From: CAYXUW01 sp964468375
GTDB taxonomy: Bacteria; Planctomycetota; Phycisphaerae; Sedimentisphaerales; Anaerobacaceae
DNA: 21,934 bases
Direction: 5' to 3'
NCBI GenBank assembly: GCA_964468375.1
Contig: CAYXUW010000022.1
Coordinates: 1-21,934 of the forward strand
The notes beneath the pieces were generated by a model. It had not been told where the DNA came from. It did not search any database and was given only the letters and a program-made list of their open reading frames with translations. Positions 7,612 to 15,434 of the stretch are shown here, one piece after another; position 1 is the first letter of the stretch; every line of letters starts with the position of its first letter. The position numbers and the translations under genes are program-made.

Positions 7612-9138
7612 TTACAGCTTTACCACACTGCCGCGTTCGTTGTAGCAAACCAAATTGTGCTTCTCACCGGTGTAAGCTGGGTCGGAGTGAATTATCACGC
7701 GCTTGTTATTGAGCTGTTCTATCTGTGCTATAGCAGCTCTCCTCTCATTTTGCAGGTAACCGCCGACTTCCGGCGATACGAACAGTTCGACGCGTTTTAT
7801 CTGGTCTTCCGACGCCGAAAGGTTCAGCTTCCTGATAATTTCAATAGCCAGCGATTCATGGCTTTTAATAAAACCCATACCGCCGCAATGCGGACAGGCA
7901 AGATACGTGGTCGATTGCAGTGAAGGACGCATTCGCTGGCGGGTCATCTCCACCACCCCGAACCTGCTTATCCTCAATATTCTCGAACGGGCGCGGTCCG
8001 CTCTGACACAGTTGCGAAAAGCTTTTTCAACCTCCCTGCGGTGTTTCTCGCTGCGCATATCGATAAAGTCGCAGATTATCAACCCGCCCAAGTCTCGCAG
8101 TCTAAGCTGCCGGGCTATCTCTGGCGCTGCTTCCATATTGGTCTTATAAGCGGTCTGCTCGGCGCTCTGACTTTTGCGATAGCGGCCGCTGTTAACATCT
8201 ATAGACACCAATGCTTCGGTTTGCTCAATGACAATTGAGCCGCCCCCTTTAAGAGCCACTGTGCGGGACTGAACTTTGGCGATTTCGTCTTCGATTTTAT
8301 ATTTGTGAAACAGCGGAACTTTGCTGTCATAATATATTACCCTCCGTTTCAAACGCGGCGTTGCTATCACAAGAAAATCTCTGATTTTCCGAACGACATT
8401 TTCCGAGTCGCATACTATCCTGTCTATTTTGCTGTTGAAAACGTCCCGCAGCGTTCGAATAACCAGGTCTGATTCCTGGTAAATCGCGCTCGGTGCTTTT
8501 TCGGTGTCTATACGTTTTTCGATGGCGTTCCATAATCGCCTAAGATATTTCAAATCGCTGCGAATATCCACTTTTGAGCATCCCTGCCCCGCCGTTCGGA
8601 TAATAAACCCCATCCCCTTGGGCAGCTTGCTGGCATCAAGAATTTTTCGCAGTCTCGCCCGCTCGTCCTCATCTTCAATCTTATGAGAAATTCCCAACCT
8701 TCGCATCCAGGGCATCATAACGAGAAACTTGCCCGGCAAAGCAAGATACGTGCTGAGGGTCGGTCCTTTTGTGTTTATCCCTTCTTTTGTCACCTGAACG
8801 ACAAGCTCCTGCCCCTTATGAAGGCACTTTTGTATAGGAGCCCTATCTTTCAGTGATTTTCTTCGGCCGACGTTTTCGATATAGTCACTGCCGGTGCCCG
8901 AAAAATAACGGGGATGCAGGTCGCTGATATGAAGAAAACCGTTCCTGCCTGTCCCGCAATCTATAAACGCCGCCTGTATTCCTGACTCTATGTTGACTAC
9001 CCTGCCTTTGTAAATATTGCCGACGTGCCTGCTTAAGCTCGCTCTTTCCACATATAACTCTTCAAGAGAACCGTCCTCGACTATCGCTACCCTGCACTCC
9101 TCGCTCTCAGCTACGTTTATAAGCATTTCTCTTGGCAT
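7612..9138 (-). CDS. rng: Ribonuclease G/E family endoribonuclease
   Basis: Endoribonuclease acting in rRNA maturation and mRNA decay. The 508-residue protein holds the catalytic half only, so it is closer to RNase G than to full-length RNase E. The S1 RNA-binding domain lies at about 38-120 (NIYKGRVVNIESGIQAAFID). The DNase I-like catalytic region has VSIDVNSG (Asp314) and CDFIDM (Asp357, Asp360), matching the two magnesium-binding aspartates. The zinc-link motif is CPHCGG (415-420), and a small C-terminal domain follows. Translation starts at ATG with GAGGA 7 bases upstream. The DUF2344 gene lies 40 bp upstream, a neighbour often seen beside rng. Confidence 0.94.
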   Translation of the reverse strand: MPREMLINVAESEECRVAIVEDGSLEELYVERASLSRHVGNIYKGRVVNIESGIQAAFIDCGTGRNGFLHISDLHPRYFSGTGSDYIENVGRRKSLKDRAPIQKCLHKGQELVVQVTKEGINTKGPTLSTYLALPGKFLVMMPWMRRLGISHKIEDEDERARLRKILDASKLPKGMGFIIRTAGQGCSKVDIRSDLKYLRRLWNAIEKRIDTEKAPSAIYQESDLVIRTLRDVFNSKIDRIVCDSENVVRKIRDFLVIATPRLKRRVIYYDSKVPLFHKYKIEDEIAKVQSRTVALKGGGSIVIEQTEALVSIDVNSGRYRKSQSAEQTAYKTNMEAAPEIARQLRLRDLGGLIICDFIDMRSEKHRREVEKAFRNCVRADRARSRILRISRFGVVEMTRQRMRPSLQSTTYLACPHCGGMGFIKSHESLAIEIIRKLNLSASEDQIKRVELFVSPEVGGYLQNERRAAIAQIEQLNNKRVIIHSDPAYTGEKHNLVCYNERGSVVKL

Positions 9139-9178
9139 TGTTCTATCCTCTAATCGACGGCAAACCGCAACTCACCGA

Positions 9179-9841
9179 TTACGATTCACTCATTTCCCAC
9201 TGCACATTGGTTCGCCTGATTGGCGCAGCCAACTTATCTGCATCCAGTTCGATCAGTCTTAAAATTTCGTCTACCCTTATTGAACCGACCGGGCTGATTT
9301 CGCACTCAACGGCTATATCTGTTTCACTTAATTCTATCGACTTCAAAAAAGGCCTGACATCTACTGTTTTAGGCCTTGAATTTTTAAGCCCTGTTTGCCG
9401 TTTAAGATTAATAGTTTTGCTGGCCGGCAAACTTTCAACTCTGCATTTTAATTCGTCGTCCACATATTCTTCCCGTACTGCTATCAAATATGTTGCCCGG
9501 CAGGGATGAATCGAAGTTTTTGCTTCTGCCGTTTCGACCGTAAGCAGCTCAACATCGTCAGGTAACTGTACCGAAAGCTCAGTCTTGACCAAAGCGCATA
9601 GATCGCTTGCGCTCTGCGCTGCTGTATCTGTTTCCATAAGAATACACAGCAAATCATTATCCACTTCAATCCCCACACTTTTCGGCAACGGCAGGGACAA
9701 CTTCGGACGAGGATTGTATCCTTGACTATACGATAATTTGATGCCGGCCCGAACACACGCACGCTGGAAAACACGAATCATTTCAGCATGTGATAAAAAC
9801 CTCAAATTACCGCGGACCCTGAATTCAATCAGCACCGTCAT
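9179..9841 (-). CDS. DUF2344 / TIGR03936 radical SAM-linked protein
   Basis: The opening VLIEFRVRGNLRFLSHAEMI (3-22) and SYSQGYNPRPKLSLPLP (37-53) are hallmarks of the DUF2344 domain, which is usually fused to or encoded next to a radical SAM protein. Here it stands alone at 220 residues, with no radical SAM gene in the window. The biochemical role of the family is not established. Its position beside rng may mean a link to RNA metabolism. The only strong ribosome site (AAAGGAGA, 9877-9870) lies about 28 bases before the ATG, right after the ptsI stop; no good site lies close to the ATG. The ATG is kept because the family motif starts immediately after it. Confidence 0.85.
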   Translation of the reverse strand: MTVLIEFRVRGNLRFLSHAEMIRVFQRACVRAGIKLSYSQGYNPRPKLSLPLPKSVGIEVDNDLLCILMETDTAAQSASDLCALVKTELSVQLPDDVELLTVETAEAKTSIHPCRATYLIAVREEYVDDELKCRVESLPASKTINLKRQTGLKNSRPKTVDVRPFLKSIELSETDIAVECEISPVGSIRVDEILRLIELDADKLAAPIRRTNVQWEMSES

Positions 9842-9879
9842 AATTTCGTCTGGAACAATTATACGTTTATCTCCTTTTA

Positions 9880-11619
9880 TCAGAAAGCTTCCGGCAGAAT
9901 TTTTCTCGCAGCATCACGCAGAAAGCTTGAAATCTGCCTTTCAGAGTTCATACCAAGTACTTTTCTTGCTATATTGTTGCAGTCTTCAATTGTAACTGAG
10001 CGGATAATCTGTTTTATCTCCGGTATCATCGGTGGAGTAAGCGAAATCGTCCGCACGCCCATCCCCAGCAGCAGCATAATGCTCTCCGGCTCGGAGGCCA
10101 TTTCTCCGCAGACACTGAGGTCTATTTGCGCTTTATAAGCATCCTGAATAACCGTCCTGATAAGCCGCAGCACTGCAGGGTCCACCGATGAGAACAGTGT
10201 AGAAACCAGTTCATTGCCTCTGTCGACGGCAAGAGTATATTGAATGAGGTCGTTCGTTCCGATGCTGAAAAAATCGACATCTCTTGCGAACGTAAACGCC
10301 GTCAAAGCCGCCGACGGCGTTTCAATCATCACACCTATGTCAATATCTCTGTTGTATGCTATAGATTCCTCGTCAAGGTCTTCCATAACATCACGCAAAA
10401 TCATTTTCGTCTGCATCAGCTCTTGAAGGTGCGTAATCAGCGGAAACATTATTTTGACCTCACCGAGAACCGATGCCCGTAAAATCGCGCGCAGCTGGGT
10501 TTTAAACATAGTGAGATTCTGCAGGCAAAATCTAATCGACCGAAGCCCTAAAAACGGATTGGGCTCCTTCGCAAAACGTTTGTTTTGTGTATATTTGTCT
10601 GCACCAAGGTCCATAGTTCTTATCGTTACCGGCCGATGCTCGAATGCCCGAACGGTTTCCGCATAGGCCTCGTAGTGGTCTTGTTCTGTAGGTTCGCTCG
10701 GATTGTTTAGATATAAAAACTCAGTTCGATACAACCCTATTCCTTCACCACCTTTTTCCAGAACTACCTCTGTTTCATCAGGAAACTCAATGTTGCCTAA
10801 TAATATTATTCGCACACCATCCCGGGTCACAGCCGGTTTTCCTTTTATGGCATTGAGTCTGCGCTCAAGCTCCGTAAATTCGAACGCGTATTTCTCGTAC
10901 TGGCGTATTGTTTCATCATCCGGGTCTGCAATTACAATTCCCCGGTTCCCGTCAATAATGACATTGTCACCCCCGCTGATGCTCTCCGTAAGGTCTTCCA
11001 GTGCCACCACTGCCGGGATACCGAGAGACCTCGCAACAATAGCTGTATGGCTCGTTCGTCCGCCGGCGTCGGTAGCGATGCCTTTTACGAAATCTCTGTT
11101 AAAACCCGCCGTCTGGGTAGGGCTCAGGTTGCGGGCAACAACCGCAACCTCTTCGGTCAAGTGCTCGACATCCTCACGTTTGCCGCCGAGAAGCTGTTTA
11201 AGCAAACGCCTTTCAATGTCGTAAATATCTGCTGCGCGTTCGCTGATGTAAGCGTCTTTTTGCTTAGTAAAGTGTGCAGCAATCTCCCGAAGCGTCGCTG
11301 AAACGGCATACTCTGCAGTTACCGATTCCGAATGTATCATATCAGTTATCTTTTTCCGCAGACTTCTGTCCTTCATATATCGCAGATGAACAGCAAAGAT
11401 ATCTCTTATTTCACGCTGCTTTATCGACTTTTGCTCTGCTTTGAGTTGGCTTAATTCGTCGGCCGCGGCCTTAAAAGCGTTCCTCGCCCGCTGAATCTCT
11501 ATCATGCGCTGCGTCGGTTTGATGGAACGACGGGGAATTCGATAGTCCTCCGAATCTATAATCAGAGACTTGGCAATGGCAATGCCAGGCGAAACTGCTA
11601 TTCCCTTTTTTATTTCCAT
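9880..11619 (-). CDS. ptsI: Phosphoenolpyruvate-protein phosphotransferase (PTS Enzyme I)
   Basis: Enzyme I autophosphorylates from PEP and passes the phosphate to HPr. The 579 residues match classic Enzyme I; no N-terminal GAF domain is present, so it is not a PtsP-type protein. The HPr-binding and phosphohistidine domain contains GGRTSHTAIVARSLGIPAVV (186-205) with phospho-acceptor His191. The PEP-binding barrel contains GIGLYRTEFL (293-302, Arg298), IRTMDLGADK (333-342), GVMIETPSA (429-437), IGTNDLIQY (453-461) and the catalytic Cys504 in VCGEMA (503-508). The HPr gene is 31 bp upstream. No sugar-specific EIIB or EIIC gene is nearby, which suggests regulatory rather than transport use. Confidence 0.96.
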   Translation of the reverse strand: MEIKKGIAVSPGIAIAKSLIIDSEDYRIPRRSIKPTQRMIEIQRARNAFKAAADELSQLKAEQKSIKQREIRDIFAVHLRYMKDRSLRKKITDMIHSESVTAEYAVSATLREIAAHFTKQKDAYISERAADIYDIERRLLKQLLGGKREDVEHLTEEVAVVARNLSPTQTAGFNRDFVKGIATDAGGRTSHTAIVARSLGIPAVVALEDLTESISGGDNVIIDGNRGIVIADPDDETIRQYEKYAFEFTELERRLNAIKGKPAVTRDGVRIILLGNIEFPDETEVVLEKGGEGIGLYRTEFLYLNNPSEPTEQDHYEAYAETVRAFEHRPVTIRTMDLGADKYTQNKRFAKEPNPFLGLRSIRFCLQNLTMFKTQLRAILRASVLGEVKIMFPLITHLQELMQTKMILRDVMEDLDEESIAYNRDIDIGVMIETPSAALTAFTFARDVDFFSIGTNDLIQYTLAVDRGNELVSTLFSSVDPAVLRLIRTVIQDAYKAQIDLSVCGEMASEPESIMLLLGMGVRTISLTPPMIPEIKQIIRSVTIEDCNNIARKVLGMNSERQISSFLRDAARKILPEAF

Positions 11620-11650
11620 CGCGGGCTTCTTTAAATCCTAATCTTTTTTT

Positions 11651-11959
11651 TCAGCCGCTCGGTGTCGGCTCGTCGAAATGCTTCTCTTCCACGAGCTCAC
11701 GCAGAGCATCAACAGCTTCTTGAGCATCGGCACCTTCTGCTTTAATTTTCAGCTTCGTGCCGCAGGTCGCAGCAAGCATACTCATCTGCATAATACTCTT
11801 GCCGTCCACGCTGTTTTCTTCGTTACTGACAGTAATATCGCTTTCGAACTGGTTTGCAATATCAACGAACTGCATCGCAGGGCGCATATGAAGGCCATCC
11901 GCATTTTTAATCTCGACTACCAATTCACAAATCACTTTTTCCAATGTACTGCCCTGCAT
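11651..11959 (-). CDS. HPr family phosphocarrier protein
   Basis: A small phosphocarrier between Enzyme I and EIIA. The active-site motif NADGLHMRPAMQFVDIA (19-35) has phospho-acceptor His24. The regulatory-site region SVDGKSIMQMSMLAA (50-64) has Ser55, which in HPr proteins can be phosphorylated by HprK. At 102 residues it exceeds the usual 85-90 through about eight extra residues at each end. The ATG is preceded by GGGGGA 4 bases upstream. It is flanked by ptsN (32 bp before) and ptsI (31 bp after), forming a compact regulatory phosphotransfer set. Whether it is equivalent to ptsH or npr (ptsO) is not decidable here. Confidence 0.95.
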   Translation of the reverse strand: MQGSTLEKVICELVVEIKNADGLHMRPAMQFVDIANQFESDITVSNEENSVDGKSIMQMSMLAATCGTKLKIKAEGADAQEAVDALRELVEEKHFDEPTPSG

Positions 11960-11991
11960 CTGTCCCCCGTATTATATCCGTTAAGCCGTCA

Positions 11992-12465
11992 TTATAAAGA
12001 TGGAGTTTCATCGACTTCTCTGAAAAGTTCCTCAACAGCTTCAGCCGTCTCTGACTGCCTGAGAAACTTGCGAAATTTCTCTTCCTGTAAATGCTTAAAA
12101 ATACTCTCCATCACTTGTAAATGTTTATCCGGATTATCTACGGGGCTTATTATCAATATTACCGAATAAACCGGCTGCTTATCCAGCGAAGAAAAATCTA
12201 TACCGGCGCTGCTTCGACCGACTGTAGCAACTACATCTTTGACCGCCTTGTGTTTAACATGGGGCACTGCAATACCCTTACCCATACCTGTGCTCGCTTC
12301 ATTTTCTCTTTTTATAATCGCTTTGGTAATCTCCTTACGATTTCCCTTGCCGAGCTTGCCTGCCTTATCAAGAGCGGAAACAAGCTCGACTATCACATCG
12401 TCGCGGTCTTTGGCTTTCAGCTCCGGAGTTATCGCCTCAAAACAAATAAAGTCTGCAAATTTCAT
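11992..12465 (-). CDS. ptsN: PTS EIIA domain protein, nitrogen-regulatory (PtsN) type
   Basis: A single-domain EIIA of the fructose/mannitol fold, 157 residues. The signature EASTGMGKGIAVPHVKHKAV (56-75) places phospho-acceptor His69, and the later ILIISPVDNPDKHLQVMESI fits the family core. PtsN proteins are terminal acceptors of a regulatory phosphorelay and act by protein contact, for example on potassium transport or sensor kinases in proteobacteria. Lying after hpf and before the HPr and Enzyme I genes, it matches the hpf-ptsN order of the proteobacterial rpoN locus. Its targets in this organism are unknown. Confidence 0.93.
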   Translation of the reverse strand: MKFADFICFEAITPELKAKDRDDVIVELVSALDKAGKLGKGNRKEITKAIIKRENEASTGMGKGIAVPHVKHKAVKDVVATVGRSSAGIDFSSLDKQPVYSVILIISPVDNPDKHLQVMESIFKHLQEEKFRKFLRQSETAEAVEELFREVDETPSL

Positions 12466-12529
12466 CTTAATTTACTTGCAATTGCCTCGTGAATATCCTG
12501 CTCGATTAAGTCGCAATCGTGAGAAAATA

Positions 12530-12868
12530 TCATCGCGGAGGTTCCGGCGGTACCGGTTCCGCGCCGCCTACATGTTTTTTATTTCGCTCCTTGCCTTTTT
12601 TCTTTTTAAGCTGTCTTTCGAGCTTGTGAACGGCGGTGTCGATACAAGCGTAAGCATTTTCACCGCTTTCGGTAACAACAAAAACATTACTATGCTCACC
12701 CCTCGCAATTATCTCCACGCTAACAGAACCGCTTCGCTCCCCGTCAATAATTACCTCAACCTGGTTAATGCTGCTGTAGTATTTGGGAAGCCGGGAAGTC
12801 TTTTCTTCCGCATACTTTTTGATAGCTTCCGTTACCTCGATATGCTTGCCAGTTATAGTAAAAAGCAA
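12530..12868 (-). CDS. hpf: Ribosome hibernation-promoting factor, short form (HPF/YfiA family)
   Basis: A small protein that binds the decoding region of the 30S subunit in slow growth. The domain pattern is ITGKHIEVTEAIKKYAEEK (5-23), a central beta strand set, and AYACIDTAVHKLERQLKKKK (72-91). Basic residues follow, then a proline-rich tail ending EPVPPEPPR in place of the dimerising domain of long HPF. The start is TTG, fixed by AAGGAG 7 bases upstream, and the protein motif begins directly after it. It is 64 bp upstream of ptsN, the same order as in the rpoN-hpf-ptsN loci, although no rpoN is visible. Confidence 0.92.
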   Translation of the reverse strand: MLFTITGKHIEVTEAIKKYAEEKTSRLPKYYSSINQVEVIIDGERSGSVSVEIIARGEHSNVFVVTESGENAYACIDTAVHKLERQLKKKKGKERNKKHVGGAEPVPPEPPR

Positions 12869-12929
12869 AACCTGTCTCCTTAAAAATTATACCAACAAAA
12901 CCTGTCTTTATTTCTTCTTGCCTTTCGAA

Positions 12930-13631
12930 TCAGCTTGGCTGTATAAATCCATCGACCTTGCTGCCCGGCGGCGCTATCACTCCCGCGCTGACCGCAAATC
13001 TTATCGCTTCCTCTATTGTCATATTCAATTCTATGGTTTGCTCTTTCGGCACCATTATCACAAAACCGGTAAAGGGAGTCGGAGAGGTTGGTATGAGAAC
13101 TGTAAGAAATTCCTTCTTCACATTTTCCGATACCCTCTTGAGGCCGCTTCCTGTAACCAGCCCCATTGACCATATTCCCTGTCGAGGATATTCGACAGCG
13201 ACAACCCGTGAGAACATTTTCTTTTGTTCTTCCTGCGTGAGTAGGAAATCGGTAATTTGTTTCACATAAGGATAAACTTGTCTTAAAAACGGCGTATTCA
13301 TTATGAACTTTTCAATCATTCTCCACAGCGTCTTACCGACAACGCTGGCCAATGCCAACCCGACTATGCATACTCCGACCAGAGCTATGAGAAAACCGGC
13401 TATGGACCCCCACCCATACACCCAGAATTTAACCATATCTTCTCTGTTGAGATACTGCTCCTCACCCTGCAAAAACATCACCAACTGAACTATCCCGCGG
13501 TTTATATAGACGCTGATGTTTTCCTGAATGAACTTATAACCCCAGAAGAATATCCAGATGGTTACGATGGTCGGCAATAATACCGCCAGTCCACGCAAAA
13601 AGTAGACTCTGAAACGTCCGGTAGTACGCAT
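12930..13631 (-). CDS. DUF502 family integral membrane protein
   Basis: 233 residues with two membrane segments (about 13-31 and 74-97) and a soluble C-terminal domain. Family-typical motifs are YPRQGIWSMGLVTG (148-161), PTSPTPFTGFVIMVP (181-195) and MTIEEAIRFAVSAGVIAP (204-221). DUF502 proteins are widespread in Gram-negative and other bacteria and have no settled function, though an envelope role is likely. The 108-bp spacer upstream contains two GC-rich stem-loops. The ATG lacks a strong ribosome site; AAAGGA lies 15 bases upstream. HPF follows 61 bp downstream. Confidence 0.88.
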   Translation of the reverse strand: MRTTGRFRVYFLRGLAVLLPTIVTIWIFFWGYKFIQENISVYINRGIVQLVMFLQGEEQYLNREDMVKFWVYGWGSIAGFLIALVGVCIVGLALASVVGKTLWRMIEKFIMNTPFLRQVYPYVKQITDFLLTQEEQKKMFSRVVAVEYPRQGIWSMGLVTGSGLKRVSENVKKEFLTVLIPTSPTPFTGFVIMVPKEQTIELNMTIEEAIRFAVSAGVIAPPGSKVDGFIQPS

Positions 13632-13682
13632 GTCTTTAACAACAAATCCTTTGCTGTTATAGAGTTACAAATTCCCAATTAA

Positions 13683-13726
13683 CCCCGGCATACGGGGCCG
13701 AGCAGCGCAAACGCCGATTACTGCTC
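13683..13726 (-). other. Two stem-loops in the spacer between the flippase-like gene and the DUF502 gene
   Basis: On the minus strand, GAGCAG (726-721) pairs with CTGCTC (705-700) around a 15-base loop (last three digits of 13,xxx given). Next comes CCCCG-N5-CGGGG (13697-13683). Neither is followed by a run of T, so a classic terminator is unlikely. They may act as an RNA processing or attenuating structure in the operon transcript. Confidence 0.4.
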
Positions 13727-13739
13727 AAAACACTGTAGT

Positions 13740-14780
13740 TTAAGATATGGGCTTGTTGCAGTCAACAAAAAAGTCTTTTGGCAGATGTGTTCCGCTCAAG
13801 TGTATTACAGCCCCAGGTAAAGATGCAAACCACCAAACAAGGCGCTGAGAAATCGCAATTGCCCAAGCATCACCTTCAAGAACACCTGCATAGTGAACGA
13901 ACAGAAAGACAAGCATGCCTTCGATGACAACCATACCTCCGATACTGACAGGAGCTGCTCCTAAGACCCAGACGAGGGCAAAGAAAACGTAGTAGTATTT
14001 GGCACTGGTTTCTATGCCCATGTCAAGAGCAAGTAGCCAGAAGCCGGTAATGACCATCATCTGTAAAAGTACCGTTAGCCCAAAGGCGGTCAGCAGCGCA
14101 AGCGGCCTTCTGCAATATAGAATCGCAGCATTCTTGGACTTGATAATCATCTTTGTAGCGGCCGTACGGATACAGGTCCATCCCTTCACCAGAACCGACC
14201 GCCCTCGTTTGTGCACTAACAATACCCCCAAAAGGACAACTATGATTATAATAGCCCAAAAAACAATCTTCTTTAAAAAACCAATCTGACTTTCAAAAAG
14301 TATAGCTTTGCCTTGCCCCTGCATAAAAAGCAGATAAAAAAAGATGGCGATAATCAGAGTACTTGCCAGCCCAATTACTCTGTCGACAAATACGCTTAGT
14401 ACACCCTCGAATTTCTTGTTTGTATGTTTGGTGACGTACCAAGCTCGCACGATGTCGCCGCCCACAGAGCTTGGCATGAAATTGTTGTAAAACCAGCCAA
14501 GAAAATACAAGCGGGCAGCGGCCCAGAAATTTATGAAAATCGATTGAGTGCGTAGTAGCAGGTGCCATCTTAGCGCAATAATTAGCATGCTGATAATGAA
14601 GATTGCTACACAAGCTGTGAAAACAAGTATATGCATACGATGATAAGCTTGAACAAAATCGTTCCACCTATCCTCGTTGGCGATTCGGTATATCCCCCAG
14701 GTGATTCCGAAGACAACCACCGCGATACGCAAAACTAGTAACATCGGTCTAGTTTTTTTCGAATCTTGGTCGTTCGGCAA
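13740..14780 (-). CDS. Flippase-like integral membrane protein (UPF0104/YbhN, LPG synthase TM domain)
   Basis: A 346-residue polytopic membrane protein with about seven or eight hydrophobic segments. The family signature is LGWFYNNFMPSSVGGDIVRA (94-113) followed by VFVDRVIGL (130-138). This domain is the membrane half of lysylphosphatidylglycerol synthase and also occurs alone as a lipid flippase-like protein (AglD/YbhN group). No catalytic aminoacyl-transfer domain is present. The start is TTG with AAGGAAG 6 bases upstream; no ATG fits the N-terminus. It is the first gene after a good promoter and heads the minus-strand envelope and phosphotransfer cluster. The exact lipid substrate is unknown. 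Confidence 0.87.
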   Translation of the reverse strand: MPNDQDSKKTRPMLLVLRIAVVVFGITWGIYRIANEDRWNDFVQAYHRMHILVFTACVAIFIISMLIIALRWHLLLRTQSIFINFWAAARLYFLGWFYNNFMPSSVGGDIVRAWYVTKHTNKKFEGVLSVFVDRVIGLASTLIIAIFFYLLFMQGQGKAILFESQIGFLKKIVFWAIIIIVVLLGVLLVHKRGRSVLVKGWTCIRTAATKMIIKSKNAAILYCRRPLALLTAFGLTVLLQMMVITGFWLLALDMGIETSAKYYYVFFALVWVLGAAPVSIGGMVVIEGMLVFLFVHYAGVLEGDAWAIAISQRLVWWFASLPGAVIHLSGTHLPKDFFVDCNKPIS

Positions 14781-14812
14781 TTTTTACTTCCTTAAAAAAC
14801 TTGTTTTCGCAA

Positions 14813-14841
14813 ATAATAACCACTAAACTGATATTTGACAA
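14813..14841 (-). promoter_or_regulatory. Sigma70-type promoter for the minus-strand flippase-to-lptC cluster
   Basis: On the minus strand TTGTCA (14841-14836), a 17-base spacer, then TATTAT (14818-14813). Both boxes match 5/6 and the spacing is ideal. Transcription should begin near 14806, about 26 bases before the TTG start. It is the best promoter I can see for the cluster, though internal promoters are possible. Confidence 0.55.
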
Positions 14842-14871
14842 TTGAAAACTGACTATTTGAGGACCTGATAT

Positions 14872-15285
14872 ATGGCTGAAAAACAGAATATCGAACAAGG
14901 CACCGACTTTATTCCCAAATTCGACGACAACGGCTTAATTACAGCAATCGCCCAGGATGCAAAAACCGGCCAGGTCTTGATGGCCGCTTCTATGAATCGC
15001 CAATCCCTAGACTTAACTATCCAGACCGGCTACGCCACATACTTTAGCACATCACGGCAAAAATTATGGAAAAAAGGCGAACAAAGCGGACACCTCCAGA
15101 AGGTCGAGCAAATACTTGTTGATTGCGACCAGGACATTATCCTTCTGAAGGTGACTGTCGATGCCGGCCAGTGCCACGTCGGTTACCAGTCCTGTTTCTA
15201 CCGGGCGCTGAAAAAGGATAACAGCAGCGAACTCGAATTTATCGCAGAAAAGGTCTACGATCCTGAAAAAACTTACAAAAAATAG
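14872..15285 (+). CDS. hisI: Phosphoribosyl-AMP cyclohydrolase
   Basis: Third step of histidine biosynthesis: opens the adenine ring of phosphoribosyl-AMP. The 137-residue protein is the stand-alone HisI, without the HisE pyrophosphatase domain. Core motifs are GQVLMAASMNRQSL (33-46), TSRQKLWKKGEQSGH (60-74), DCDQD (84-88), CH (101-102) and SCFYRAL (107-113). Cys85, Cys101 and Cys108 keep the 16- and 7-residue spacing of the zinc ligands, and Asp84, Asp86 and Asp88 are the metal-site acids. ATG with GAGGA 8 bases upstream. No other his gene is in the window, so the pathway is scattered. Confidence 0.96.
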   Translation: MAEKQNIEQGTDFIPKFDDNGLITAIAQDAKTGQVLMAASMNRQSLDLTIQTGYATYFSTSRQKLWKKGEQSGHLQKVEQILVDCDQDIILLKVTVDAGQCHVGYQSCFYRALKKDNSSELEFIAEKVYDPEKTYKK

Positions 15286-15434
15286 AAAAATTTTCTGCCT
15301 GTCCCATTTGCCTGCCATAAAATAACTATACCTGCATAGTTCAAGAAAAACCGCTTTGCGAGTCGATATAAGTATTTGTAAACCGACGGTTTCCGGCGAA
15401 AAACAACGGATTGTTTAATTAGCAAGGAAGAACA
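15286..15434 (+). promoter_or_regulatory. Spacer between hisI and the kinase operon with two dyads
   Basis: 149 bp without a gene. It contains AACTAT-N6-ATAGTT (15324-15341) and the 13-bp dyad AAACCG-A-CGGTTT (15380-15392). Either could be an operator for the downstream operon. A GATATAAG element at 15366-15373 might be a -10 box, but no good -35 box sits at the right distance. I see no classic terminator after hisI. Confidence 0.35.

Noticed and set aside
10703..11224. 173-residue plus-strand open frame inside ptsI
   Set aside because: Antisense shadow of ptsI, rich in Ser, Arg and Pro, without a family match I can recognise.
13683..13697. CCCCG/CGGGG hairpin as a rho-independent terminator
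   Set aside because: The stem is only 5 bp and no run of T follows on either strand.
15362..15373. GTCGATAT-like element as a flagellar sigma28 promoter before the histidine kinase
   Set aside because: No TAAA-type -35 element sits at the required distance, and no motility gene is nearby.
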